DNA of 64,000 nucleotides. Source: Lysobacteraceae bacterium. GTDB lineage: Bacteria; Pseudomonadota; Gammaproteobacteria; Nitrococcales; AK92. The notes under the pieces were generated by a model that ran no database searches, was not told the origin of the DNA, and saw nothing but the letters and a program-made list of their open reading frames with translations. Shown here one piece after another: positions 36,077 through 44,624 of the stretch. Positions within the stretch are counted from its first letter, which is position 1, and each line of letters begins with the position of its first letter. The DNA lies in contig JAAYIK010000035.1 of NCBI GenBank assembly GCA_012523465.1, positions 1 to 64,000 on the forward strand. Reading direction: 5' to 3'. A program made the position numbers and the translations under genes.

Positions 36077-37700
36077 CCGTGCTGCCGGCTTTTCGGTCAG
36101 CACTGTAGCCAGCTCCTGGGGGCTACGCAGGCGCACTGCCTGCGGGAAGTCCTGCTCGATCCCGGCGCCAAAGCCGATGGCCAGCAGCTCGAGGCCAGGG
36201 TGGCGCTGGAGGTGGGCGATCACGGCGCGCAGGTGGCAGCGTAAGTAGCCTTCGCCGTTGGCCTCGGCGGTGGCCCGCTCGTAGGGGGGCGCCGTCACCG
36301 AGCAAGAGCAGGATGCGGCGCCGCTCGGGCCGCTTCAGCAGGCGTTGCGCCGCCCACTCCAAGGCTTCGCCGTCCAGATTCTCTTTCAGGATATCGTCCC
36401 TGAGCAGCAAGCCCAGGCCGTTGCGTGTTTGCCGCCAGGGCTGATCGGCGCTCTTGTAGATGATGTGCCGACGCACGGCGAGCCGCCCCGGGTTGGGCGG
36501 CCGGCCGGCTTCGCGCCAGGCAGCCGCGGCCGCGCCGCCATCCCAGTCGGCGGTGGTGAAGCCGAGCACCTCGACCTTGACGCCGCACCGCTCCAGGCTG
36601 CGGGGCAGCAGATCGGCGCAAAGGGCCGCCAGCCGGATGCGCTGCCCACGCATGGATGCCGAGTTGTCCAGCAACAGGCAGACCACGGTATCGCGGCGGC
36701 TGCGGGATGCCCGCTCGCGATAGGGGAAAGGCCAGCCCGGGTCCACGATCAGGCGGTGCAGCCGGCGCGGATCCAGCCAGCCCTGCTCGCGCTGATCCTG
36801 CCACCCCGTTGGCGACCGTGCCTGCAGCCGCTGCTCCAGCCGCCTGGCGAGACGCGTCACCAGGCGCCGCTGCGCGGCGAGTTCGGCGTCCAGCCGCTGC
36901 CGCAATCTCGCCAGCTCGTCCGGCCCGGCCAGGTCGGTCGGGTGCAGGGTTTGGTCCCAGGCGCGGCTGTAGATGCGGTAGTCGCGGGCCGCCTCGGTGG
37001 CAGCGGGCGGGATCACGACGCCCTCGGCGTGGCCGCTGCGGCCAGCTCGGCGCAGGCCGCGGGCAAGGGGTGCCTCGTCCTCGCCTGCCTGCCTGCGTTG
37101 CCGCGCTGTCGGAGCGGGGGCGGAGTCGGCGGGGGCCAGCCGCCGCGCGACCTGCAGTGCCAGGGCTGCATAGCGGCGCGGCGATTCCAGCGCCGCGGCC
37201 AGCTCGGCGAGGTTGATGCCGGAGTCCAGCAGCTCGGCCTGCCAGCGTGTCGCCTGCCGCTGCAGGGCCGGCGGCAGGTCGAAGACGCCGAGCGCATGGT
37301 GGACGAGCAGTCGCAGCCGCTCCGGCAGGACCGGGACGCAAGCCTGCTCGTCCGCCAGGCTCGTCTGTAGGTTGTGGGCTACCCCCGGCCACAGGCGAGC
37401 GCCCATAGCCTCGGCCCGAGCTTGCCACAGCGCTTCCACCAGCGGGGCGAGCCGGTCTGGCAGGGGGCGGGAAAAGGGCAAGGGGTAGCGGTAGCGCAGC
37501 GCCAGGCGATCCGCCAAGGCGCGCCAGCCCGTCCAATCGGCGGGCGGTTGCTGCAGGTCAGGTAGATGGGCGCTGGCGGCGTCCAGCCAGGCCGAGTGGC
37601 CGCTGAAGCTTACCGCGAGCTGCGGCGCCTCGGCCAGGGCGCGCAGCGCAGCCGCCAGGCGGGCGCGGCAGCGCTGCAGCCGGAGGTCTTCACCGCTCAT
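36073..37700 (-). pseudogene. cobT: CobT-like VWA-domain protein, frameshift near the C-terminus
   Basis: This protein of about 540 residues is related to the CobT subunit of aerobic cobaltochelatase. It has a helical N-terminal region (WPGVAHNLQTSLADEQACVP, YRIYSRAWDQTLHPTDL) and a C-terminal von Willebrand A domain with the metal site DNSASMRG. At 36284-36289 a run of six G on the plus strand is one too long. With five, the reading continues LGDGAPYERATAEANGEGYL through LELLAIGFGAGIEQDF, the normal VWA end. The exact stop is uncertain; I give 36073 (TAG one frame away) as the most likely. It overlaps cobS by 4 bases. Confidence 0.8.
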
Positions 37701-38671
37701 CGGTTCTCCGGCTGCAGGTCGCGGCCGAAGGCGCGCTGAAAATACTCTTCCACCAGTTCCCGCTCCAGCTCGTCGCACCGGTTCAGAAAGCTCAGGCGGA
37801 AGCTGGCATCCACGTCGCCGAAGATGAGGTTGTTTTCCGCCCAGCTCAGCACCGTGCGCGGGCTCATGGTGATGGACAGGTCGCCGGCGGCAAAGCCCTG
37901 CCGGACCAGGCCGGCGCAGCGCACCATGCCGGCCACTAGGCGCCGGCCCTCGGGGTGGTCGTAATCCGGCAGCTTAGAGAGGACGATGCGCTGCTCGACT
38001 TCGGCCGGCGGATAGTCAAGCCGGGCGACGACGTGCCAGCGGTCGAGCTGCCCCTGGTTCAAGACCTGGGTGCCGTGGTAGAGGCCGCTGGCATCGCCCA
38101 GGCCAACGGTGTTGGCGGTGGCGAACAGCCGGAATGCGGGATGCGGGCTCAGGACCCGGTTCTGCTCGGGCAGGGTCAGCTTGCCTTCGGACTCGAGCAG
38201 GCGCTGGATGACGAACATCAGCTCGGGTCGGCCGGCGTCGTACTCGTCGAGGACCAGCGCGACCGGGTTTTGCAGTGCCCAGAGCAGCAGCCCTTCGCGG
38301 AACTCGGTGACCTGCCGGCCGTCGCGCAGCGCGATGACGTCGCGTCCGATGAGATCGAGGCGGGTGATCTCGCTGTCCAGATTCAGGCGCAGGCATGGCC
38401 AGTTGAGGCGGGCGGCGATTTGCTCGATGTGGGTGGACTTGCCCGTCCCATGCAAGCCTTGCAGCAAAACCCGGCGGTTGTGGCTGAAGCCGGCCAGCAC
38501 GGCCAAGGTGGCTTGATGGTCGAAGACATAGGCCGGGTCGACTGGCGGGACGTGCTCGCTCGGCTCGCGGAAGGCCGGCACCCGCAGATCGCAGTCGATG
38601 TCGAAGACCTCGCGCACGCTGCGCCAGGAGTCCGGGAGCGGCGTGCCGGGCAGCGGGGGCAAGGCCTTCAT
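37697..38671 (-). CDS. cobS: CobS-like AAA+ ATPase (cobaltochelatase subunit family)
   Basis: This 324-residue MoxR-type AAA+ ATPase is closely similar to CobS: Walker A LLQGLHGTGKSTHIEQIAAR, LNWPCLRLNLDSEI, Walker B VALVLDEYDAGRPE, FRLFATANTVGLGD and SITMSPRTVLSWAEN. CobS and CobT together power cobalt insertion by CobN. Neither CobN nor any corrin gene lies here. The pair stands next to a molybdenum hydroxylase operon, where the related CoxD/CoxE AAA+/VWA pair matures the enzyme. An operator-like site lies 178 bases upstream. Start ATG 38671, with GGAG upstream. Confidence 0.88.
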   Translation of the reverse strand: MKALPPLPGTPLPDSWRSVREVFDIDCDLRVPAFREPSEHVPPVDPAYVFDHQATLAVLAGFSHNRRVLLQGLHGTGKSTHIEQIAARLNWPCLRLNLDSEITRLDLIGRDVIALRDGRQVTEFREGLLLWALQNPVALVLDEYDAGRPELMFVIQRLLESEGKLTLPEQNRVLSPHPAFRLFATANTVGLGDASGLYHGTQVLNQGQLDRWHVVARLDYPPAEVEQRIVLSKLPDYDHPEGRRLVAGMVRCAGLVRQGFAAGDLSITMSPRTVLSWAENNLIFGDVDASFRLSFLNRCDELERELVEEYFQRAFGRDLQPENR

Positions 38672-39067
38672 GCTAACGGCTCCGCTGTATGCCGTCGCAG
38701 GCATTCCGCGCCGCCACCGGCCGGGGTGCGGCCGCGCAACGCTAGGTGATGCAACAGGCCCGGGTGGTCCATGGAGCCGACAGCCTCCGCAATGCTTTGC
38801 CGTCTGATCAGGCCTGCGATGCGGGACGACAGAATTGCAGGCCAGTTAATGGTCGACCGATAAACTAAGCTGTAGGCGCGGCACGGTCAACCTCGCCGGA
38901 GGTAGCGGTTCGGCGCCGACGAGGCGCGCATTGCGATGGCGGAAGGCACGACCAGACCGCAGCGGTTCCAGGCCCTGCCAGGCAAGCGTTCAGTGGGGCG
39001 ACCGACGCCGGTGGCCGCCTCTCGGCGGCAGGCCGCCACGCTGGCCGCGGACGGCACTCGGCTGCGC
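38672..39067. other. Intergenic region upstream of cobS
   Basis: The 396 bases between livF and cobS (same strand) hold the cobS control region, including operator-like site E at 38849-38864. Several GC-rich hairpins are possible near 39010-39040, but none has a T-tract. No gene was seen. Confidence 0.4.
38849..38864. promoter_or_regulatory. Operator-like site E upstream of cobST
   Basis: ATGGTC-GACC-GATAAA has the same 6+4+6 layout as sites A-C and differs from site C by one base in the half-sites. It lies 178 bases before the cobS start, in a 396-base non-coding stretch, and contains TCGA symmetry in the centre. Confidence 0.45.
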
Positions 39068-39757
39068 TCAGACGGTCAGATAGCCCAGTGTGCGCTCGCT
39101 GTCAGCGCGGAAGGCCGCCGAGTCGCCGCTCCAGACGATGTGGCCCTTGTCGATGATGTAGTGGCGGTCGCAGATGCGCAGCAGCGACTCCAGGTGGTGG
39201 TCCACGATCAGCAGCGACTGGCCAAGCTCGCGCAGTTGGTGCAGGCAGCGCCAGATGACGGCACGCACCGTCGGCGCCAGCCCCTCGGTGGCCTCGTCCA
39301 GGATGAGCAGCCGGGGATTGGTCATCAGCGCCCGGCCTATTGCCAGCATCTGCTGCTCGCCGCCGGAGAGCTGGTTGCCCATGTTGCCTTCGCGCTCCTG
39401 CAGCCGCGGGAACATCTCGTATACCCGCTGCAGCGTCCAGTAGCCGGGGCGGGCGGAGGCCAGCAGGTTTTCCCGCACGCTGAGGTTGGGGAAGATCCTG
39501 CGCCCCTCGGGCACCAGGCCGATGCCGGCGCGGGCGATGAGGAAGGCCGGCAGGCCACGGATGTTCCGGCCCCGGAACCGGATGCTGCCCCGTCGCGGCG
39601 GGGTCAGGCCCATGATAGAGCGGATGACCGTGGTTTTGCCCATGCCATTGCGGCCCATGAGGCTGACCGCCTCGCCTTCGCCGATCTTGAGATCGATGCC
39701 GAACAGCACTTGGCTGTTGCCATAGGCGGTCTCGACCCCTGCGAGTTGCAGCATCAA
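39068..39757 (-). CDS. Branched-chain/aromatic-acid-type ABC transporter ATPase (LivF)
   Basis: This 229-residue ATPase has Walker A LMGRNGMGKTTVI, the LivF marker VPEGRRIFPNLSVRENL, signature LSGGEQQMLAIGRAL and Walker B LLILDEATEGLAP. It is the second ATPase of a five-gene HAAT-type importer (LivKHMGF). The genes overlap by 4-8 bases from livG to livM, so they are one transcript, and this is its last gene. Confidence 0.92.
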   Translation of the reverse strand: MMLQLAGVETAYGNSQVLFGIDLKIGEGEAVSLMGRNGMGKTTVIRSIMGLTPPRRGSIRFRGRNIRGLPAFLIARAGIGLVPEGRRIFPNLSVRENLLASARPGYWTLQRVYEMFPRLQEREGNMGNQLSGGEQQMLAIGRALMTNPRLLILDEATEGLAPTVRAVIWRCLHQLRELGQSLLIVDHHLESLLRICDRHYIIDKGHIVWSGDSAAFRADSERTLGYLTV

Positions 39758-40524
39758 AGCGCCTCCTCGTCCAGATAGGCGGCCCGCACCCTGGCGTCCG
39801 CCCGCACCTCCTGAGGCGAGCCGCTGGCGAGCAAGGCGCCGACTACCAGCACGCTGACCCTGTCGGCCAGCCGGAACACCACATCCATGTCGTGCTCCAC
39901 CAGCAGGATGGCGTGAGCCGGCTTGATGCGCTCCAGCAGCGTGCTGAGGGTCTCGCTCTCGGCCCGACTCATGCCGGCCATGGGCTCGTCCAACAGTAGC
40001 ACCGTCGGCTCGGTGGCCAGCGCCATGGCGATCTCCAGCTGGCGTTTCTGGCCATGGGATAGGTCGCCGGCGCGCAGGTTGGCCAGGGCTGTCAGGCCGA
40101 CCTGCTCCAGCACCCGCTCGGCCGGCTCGGTCAGGCGGCGGTCCTTGGCGGCCGGCCGCCAGAAGGCGAAGTGGTGACGGGCGCGAGACTGCACGGCCAG
40201 GGCGACGTTGTCGCGCACGCTGAATTCCTCGAATACCGCCGTGATCTGGAAGGTGCGAACGATGCCGCGGGCGGCGCGGGCCGCCATGGGCAGCGCGGTG
40301 ATGTCCCTGCCGCGATACCAGATGGTGCCGGCGTCGGGACGGAGCTGGCCCGCAAGCTGCGCTAGCGCGGTGGTCTTGCCGGCGCCATTGGGGCCGATCA
40401 GGGCATGCACCTGGCCGACCTCGACGCTCAGGGACAGATCGCGGGTGGCATGGAGGCCGCCGAAGCGCTTGTGCAGGCCCCGCGCCTCGAAGATTGCTCC
40501 CCCGTTAGCCCTGGTGCAGCTCAT
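39754..40524 (-). CDS. Branched-chain/aromatic-acid-type ABC transporter ATPase (LivG)
   Basis: This 256-residue ATPase has Walker A LIGPNGAGKTTALAQLAGQL, the LivG stretch ARGIVRTFQITAVFEEFSVR, signature LSHGQKRQLEIAMALA and Walker B LLLDEPMAGMSRAE. It pairs with LivF beneath the LivH-LivM permease. It overlaps both neighbours by 4 bases. Confidence 0.92.
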   Translation of the reverse strand: MSCTRANGGAIFEARGLHKRFGGLHATRDLSLSVEVGQVHALIGPNGAGKTTALAQLAGQLRPDAGTIWYRGRDITALPMAARAARGIVRTFQITAVFEEFSVRDNVALAVQSRARHHFAFWRPAAKDRRLTEPAERVLEQVGLTALANLRAGDLSHGQKRQLEIAMALATEPTVLLLDEPMAGMSRAESETLSTLLERIKPAHAILLVEHDMDVVFRLADRVSVLVVGALLASGSPQEVRADARVRAAYLDEEAL

Positions 40525-41495
40525 CCGGACGACCTCCTCAGCGCGCCGTAGATGCCGCCGCGGAAAAACAGCGCCACCAGGATGAGCAGCGGGCCCAGGA
40601 TGATCTGCCAGTGCTCGGTCAGCGCGATCAGCAGCTCTTCCATCAGCAGCAAGGCCAGGGCGCCGTAGACCGGTCCGATCAGGCTGCCGATGCCACCCAG
40701 CAGCACGATCACCAGGAAATTGCCGGACTGCATCCAGCTGGCCAGCGTCGGATCTACGAATTCGCTGTTATTCGCCAGCAGGGCGCCAGCCAGGCCAGTG
40801 AGGGCGCCGGAGATCACGAAGGCAGTTAGGCGGTAGCGGAACGGGTCGATGCCGAGGGCGCGCAGGCGCACGTCGTTTTGGCGGCTGGCCTCGATGACGC
40901 GGCCGAAGCGGGAGCCGACCAGCCGCCGTAGCAGGTAAAGCACCGCCAGCAGCAGACCGAAGCATGCATAGTAGAAGCTGATAGGATCTTCCAGGGCGAC
41001 CCCGGCGAGAGTGTTCCGCCCCCACAACGCCAGGCCGTCCTGGCCGCCATATTGCGACAGGCTGATGACGATGAAATAGATCAGCTGGGCGAAGGCCAGC
41101 GTGATCATGATGAAGTAGACGCCGGAGGTGCGCAGCGAGATCAGGCCGACCAGGAGCGCGTACAGGCCGCTGATCAGCATGGCCAGCGGCCAGGCCAGCA
41201 GGGCTTCGTTGCTGCCGGTCCAGCCGAAGGCTAGCGGCAGGTCCTGCATGGCATGGGTGCTGAGGATACCGACCGTGTAGGCGCCCAGGGCAAAGAAAGC
41301 GGCATGGCCGAAGCTGACCATGCGGCCGTAGCCCATGACGAGATCTAGCGCCACCGCCGCCAGGGCGAAGATCAGCGCGCGGCTGAACATGGTGACCAGG
41401 AACGGATTTTCGGTCAGCACCGCCAGCGGCGGAATCAGCGCCAGCAGGAGCAGCAGCATGACGGTGGCAAACCGGGCGCGCGGCGGCTTAGGCAT
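40521..41495 (-). CDS. Branched-chain/aromatic-acid-type ABC transporter permease (LivM)
   Basis: This 324-residue permease has about ten segments and LivM features: GYGRMVSFGHAAFFALGAYT, LRTSGVYFIMITLAFAQ and RVIEASRQNDVRLRALGIDP. It contributes half of the membrane channel. It overlaps the livH frame by 8 bases. Confidence 0.92.
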   Translation of the reverse strand: MPKPPRARFATVMLLLLLALIPPLAVLTENPFLVTMFSRALIFALAAVALDLVMGYGRMVSFGHAAFFALGAYTVGILSTHAMQDLPLAFGWTGSNEALLAWPLAMLISGLYALLVGLISLRTSGVYFIMITLAFAQLIYFIVISLSQYGGQDGLALWGRNTLAGVALEDPISFYYACFGLLLAVLYLLRRLVGSRFGRVIEASRQNDVRLRALGIDPFRYRLTAFVISGALTGLAGALLANNSEFVDPTLASWMQSGNFLVIVLLGGIGSLIGPVYGALALLLMEELLIALTEHWQIILGPLLILVALFFRGGIYGALRRSSG

Positions 41496-42406
41496 GGTAG
41501 CTACCGAACAGTCCTTGCGGCCGCACGGCCAGCACGATTGCCATGAGCAGGTAGATCAGCATGGAAGCGAGCGCCGCGCCCAGGTTGCTGGCGCTGGCCG
41601 GATCCAGCCACAGCCGCGCCAGCACCGGCAGATATGCCCTACCAAGGGTGTCGGCTACCCCGATCAGCAGCGCGCTGACGACGGCGCCCTTGATGGAGCC
41701 GATGCCGCCGATGACGATGACCACGAAGGTCAGGATAAGGATGTTCTCGCCCATCCCGGACTCGACCGCCAGGAAGGGGGCCGCCATCACGCCGGCCAGC
41801 CCTGCCAGGCAGGCGCCGAGGCTGAAGACGATGGTATAGAGCAGGCGGATATTGATGCCGAGCGCGCCGATGGTCTCGCGATCCGCCGCCCCAGCGCGGA
41901 TCCGCATGCCGAGACGGGTACGCATGATCAGAAGATAGAGCAGGCCGATCACCAGCAGGCCGACCGCGATGACCGCCAGGCGGAACTGTGGGTAGGGCAC
42001 GCCGGCCAGGATCTCGACCGAGCCTGCCAGCCACGCCGGCAGGTCCATCCCGAGCGGCTGGCGCCCCCATACCAGGCGCACCAGCTCGTTGAAGAAGAGG
42101 ATCAGGCCGAAGGTGGCCAGCACCTGGTCCAGGTGGTCGTGCCGGTACAGCCGCCGCATGACCAGCAGCTCGATCAGCATGCCGGCAACTGCAGCCGCCG
42201 CCATCCCCCCCCAGCGCGCCGAGCAGGAAGCTGTCGCTGCGGGCGACGATGGTGGCGCCCACGTAGGCGCCCACCATGAACAGCGAACCGTGGGCCAGAT
42301 TGATCAGGCTCATGATGCCGAACACCAGCGTCAATCCGGACGCCATCAGCAGCAGCGTCATCCCGAACTGCAGCCCGTTCAGGACCTGCTCCAGGAACAA
42401 TTGCAT
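41488..42406 (-). pseudogene. Branched-chain/aromatic-acid-type ABC transporter permease (LivH), homopolymer frameshift
   Basis: The LivH permease is read in two frames: MQLFLEQVLNGLQFGMTLLL through INLAHGSLFMVGAYVG from ATG 42406, then MAAAAVAGMLIELLVMRRLY to the stop at 41488. The switch falls exactly in a run of eight C on the plus strand (42205-42212); seven would make one 305-residue protein. GGAGCGGGCG precedes the start. This is very likely a length error in a homopolymer. Confidence 0.88.
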
Positions 42407-42432
42407 CGCCCGCTCCAGTCGCTCCCGGCCCG

Positions 42433-43602
42433 TCAGTCCAGCTTGCACTCGGCGGCGTAGGCGTCCACGTGGTCTTCGAAGACCTTGGCGACGATGACAT
42501 TGGCCAGCTTGCCATCCTCGCCGCGGACCACCTTGCGCACATAGACGTCCTGGATGGGATGCTGGTTGGCGCCGAAGCGGAACTTGCCGCGCACCGACTC
42601 GAACCTGGCCTCGCGCAGCGCGGCGCGGAAGGCGGTCGGGTCGGACAGGTCGCCGCCGGTGGCCTGCAGGGCGCTACCGATCAGCTGCGCGGCGTCATAG
42701 CCTTGGGCTGCGTACAGTGTGGGCAGGCGGCCGTAGGCCTCAATGTAATCGGCCACGAAGCGCCGGTTGGCGGGATTGTCCAGATCTGCGCTCCATTGCG
42801 CGGTGTTGAACACGCCTAGGGCGGCGTCGCCGACGGCATTGACCAGGGTGTTGTCGAAGGAGAAGGTCGGGCCGAAAAGCGGGATCGACTCCGCCAGGCC
42901 AGCCTGGGCGTACTGCTTGGTGAAGTTAATGCCCATGCCGCCCGGCAGGAAGAAGAACACCGCGCCCGGCTTGGCGGCGCGGATCTGGGCGATCTCGGCG
43001 GCGAAGTCGGTTTGACCCAGCTGGGTGTAGACCTCGGCGGCGACCTTGCCGCGGTAGAAGCGCTTGAAGCCGGCCAGGTGATCGCGGCCAGCCGGGTAGT
43101 TGGGCGCGAGCAGGAAGACGTTGTCGTAGCCCTGGTCGCTGACGTACTGGCCCATGGCCTCGTCGAAGTTGTCGTTCTGATAGGCGACGTTGAAATAGTT
43201 CGGATGGCAGCCCTTGCCGGCCAGCTGCGCCGGGCCGGCGTTGGGGCTGATGTAGAAGACGCCCTCGCGCAGCGCTTGCGGCACGGTGGCCATGGCCACG
43301 TTAGAGAACACCACGCCGGTGAGGATGCGGACCCCGTCGCGCTGGATCATGCGGGTGACGGTCTGGCGGGCAGCGCCCGGGTTGAGGCCGTCGTCCTCGA
43401 CCAGCAGCTCCACCTCGACCCCGCCGAGCTTGCCGCCGCCATGGCGGATGGCGAGCTCGAAGCCCTTGCGAATGTCGTCGCCGAGATAGCCGCCCGGCGT
43501 CGACAACGTGGTCACCATGCCGATCTTGACCGGCTGGGCCTGGAGCGGCCCCCCCAGGCCCAGGAGCGCGAGCGCTGCAAAGCAGGCAGTCTGCCACTTC
43601 AT
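42433..43602 (-). CDS. ABC transporter substrate-binding protein (LivK/HAAT type)
   Basis: This 389-residue periplasmic binding protein has a signal peptide (MKWQTACFAALALLGLGGPL, then QA) and the type I fold: VKIGMVTTLSTPGGYLGDDI, AYQNDNFDEAMGQYV, FFFLPGGMGINFTKQYAQAG and YDAAQLIGSAL. Members of this branch bind amino acids, amides or aromatic acids. The neighbouring catabolic genes favour a carboxylate or aromatic ligand. GGAAGGACGACG precedes ATG 43602. First gene of the transporter operon. Confidence 0.9.
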   Translation of the reverse strand: MKWQTACFAALALLGLGGPLQAQPVKIGMVTTLSTPGGYLGDDIRKGFELAIRHGGGKLGGVEVELLVEDDGLNPGAARQTVTRMIQRDGVRILTGVVFSNVAMATVPQALREGVFYISPNAGPAQLAGKGCHPNYFNVAYQNDNFDEAMGQYVSDQGYDNVFLLAPNYPAGRDHLAGFKRFYRGKVAAEVYTQLGQTDFAAEIAQIRAAKPGAVFFFLPGGMGINFTKQYAQAGLAESIPLFGPTFSFDNTLVNAVGDAALGVFNTAQWSADLDNPANRRFVADYIEAYGRLPTLYAAQGYDAAQLIGSALQATGGDLSDPTAFRAALREARFESVRGKFRFGANQHPIQDVYVRKVVRGEDGKLANVIVAKVFEDHVDAYAAECKLD

Positions 43603-44021
43603 CGTCGTCCTTCCCCCCACATGCCGGCTGCCCGGGCAGCCGGTTATCGCTTGTTGTGGTCGCACCGCTGCGGGAATGGCGGGCCGCTGCGCGCGGCTCT
43701 TCCCGACCGGCGGCCGCTGCCGGCAGATGTTCGCTCGCTAGGGCGCTCTTGTGAAAGTCGCCGGCCGCGCCCGGCCCGGGAGGGCACGGCGTCAGCGGCC
43801 TGCTGGTGGCTTGGCCAGCGGGACCCCATTTCTAGAAAAATGCGTGAAAAAACCTGTCGTTAAATGGCGACAGTTGGGCTTCTTGCGGTTTTGTCGGGGC
43901 ATGTAAATGGCACAATAACCGGGCATGCAGGGCGCCTCGCGCCGCTTGCTGAACGGCTGGCCGGCGCCGATCCAGTTCGCTGCATGCGGCAAGAATCACG
44001 GCAGGCTTCGAAGTTTCATCG
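43603..44021. other. Divergent intergenic region, livK and the retropepsin-like gene
   Basis: These 419 bases hold the livK promoter. A weak half-match to the regulon motif, GTTATC-GCTT-GTTGTG, lies at 43643-43658. A hairpin with a minus-strand T-run lies at 43847-43873. No open frame is convincing. Confidence 0.4.
43847..43873 (-). terminator. Orphan intrinsic terminator reading leftward
   Basis: On the minus strand, CTGTCG, an 8-base loop and CGACAG are followed by G and TTTTTT (43852-43847). It lies between divergent genes, so it ends no known gene; it may stop antisense or small-RNA transcription. Confidence 0.4.
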
Positions 44022-44624
44022 ATGACGAGAGCACTGATCGCACTGGCCGCGCTGCTCGCCATGGGCAGCGCCGTCGCCAACGACAAACCCGATCCCCCGC
44101 ACCGCACGCTGCTCGGCTACGTCGAGTCGATTACCCTGCAGCCGGTCGGACTGCGGCTGGCGGCACGGCTGGATACGGGCGCCAAGACCTCCTCGCTGCA
44201 CAGCGTGCAAACGGAAGTCTTCGAGCGCGAGGGTGACAAGTAGGTGCGTTTCCACGTGCCCATCGAAGGCGAGCAGGGTGAGGAAGCGATGCGCGTGCTG
44301 GCCATGGAGCGGCCGTTGAAGCGCACTGTGAAGGTGAAGCGCAAGGGCGCCCCATCTCAGCTGCGCTACGTGGTTGAGCTGTCCTTCTGCCTCGATGGGC
44401 GGGAGCATCAGGCTGAATTCTCGCTTACCGACCGCTCGGCGTTTCTCTACCCGGCGCTGCTGGGACGGGAGTTTCTCAAGGACGTGGCCGTGGTCGATCC
44501 GGCCAACGCCTTTCTTGCCAGGAGCAAGTGCGATCACGTCGAGCCAGCTCAGCTGGCCGGCGACATCGTGGAGCTGGAGCTCCATCGCGACGCCGCCGCC
44601 GATTCGGCGGAGGAGGCTGAATGA
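44022..44624 (+). pseudogene. Retropepsin-like ATP-dependent zinc protease (DUF785/RimB type), in-frame TAG
   Basis: This is a secreted protease-fold protein. It has a signal peptide (MTRALIALAALLAMGSAVA) and the retropepsin-like active site RLDTGAKTSSLHS near residues 48-60. A TAG at 44241-44243 interrupts FEREGDK-stop-VRFHVPIEGE, exactly where the family has Trp (KWVRF). After it the same frame continues to 44624 with KRTVKVKRKGAPSQLRYVVE and YPALLGREFLKDVAVVDP. Corrected length is 200 residues. It is the first gene of a conserved triad with the inactive-transglutaminase protein (4-base overlap) and the glutamate-ligase-like gene. Confidence 0.85.

Noticed and set aside
38936..39778. 280-codon plus-strand frame over livF
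   Set aside because: It overlaps livF entirely in antisense and looks like a shadow.
43643..43658. GTTATC-GCTT-GTTGTG upstream of livK as a fifth regulon site
   Set aside because: Only one half-site matches; too weak to claim, although the position 41 bases before the gene is suggestive.
32005..44243. Recoding of UAG as an amino acid across the genome
   Set aside because: Several intact genes in the window end in TAG (for example the SulP, CoxG-like and PduO-type genes), so UAG is an ordinary stop here.
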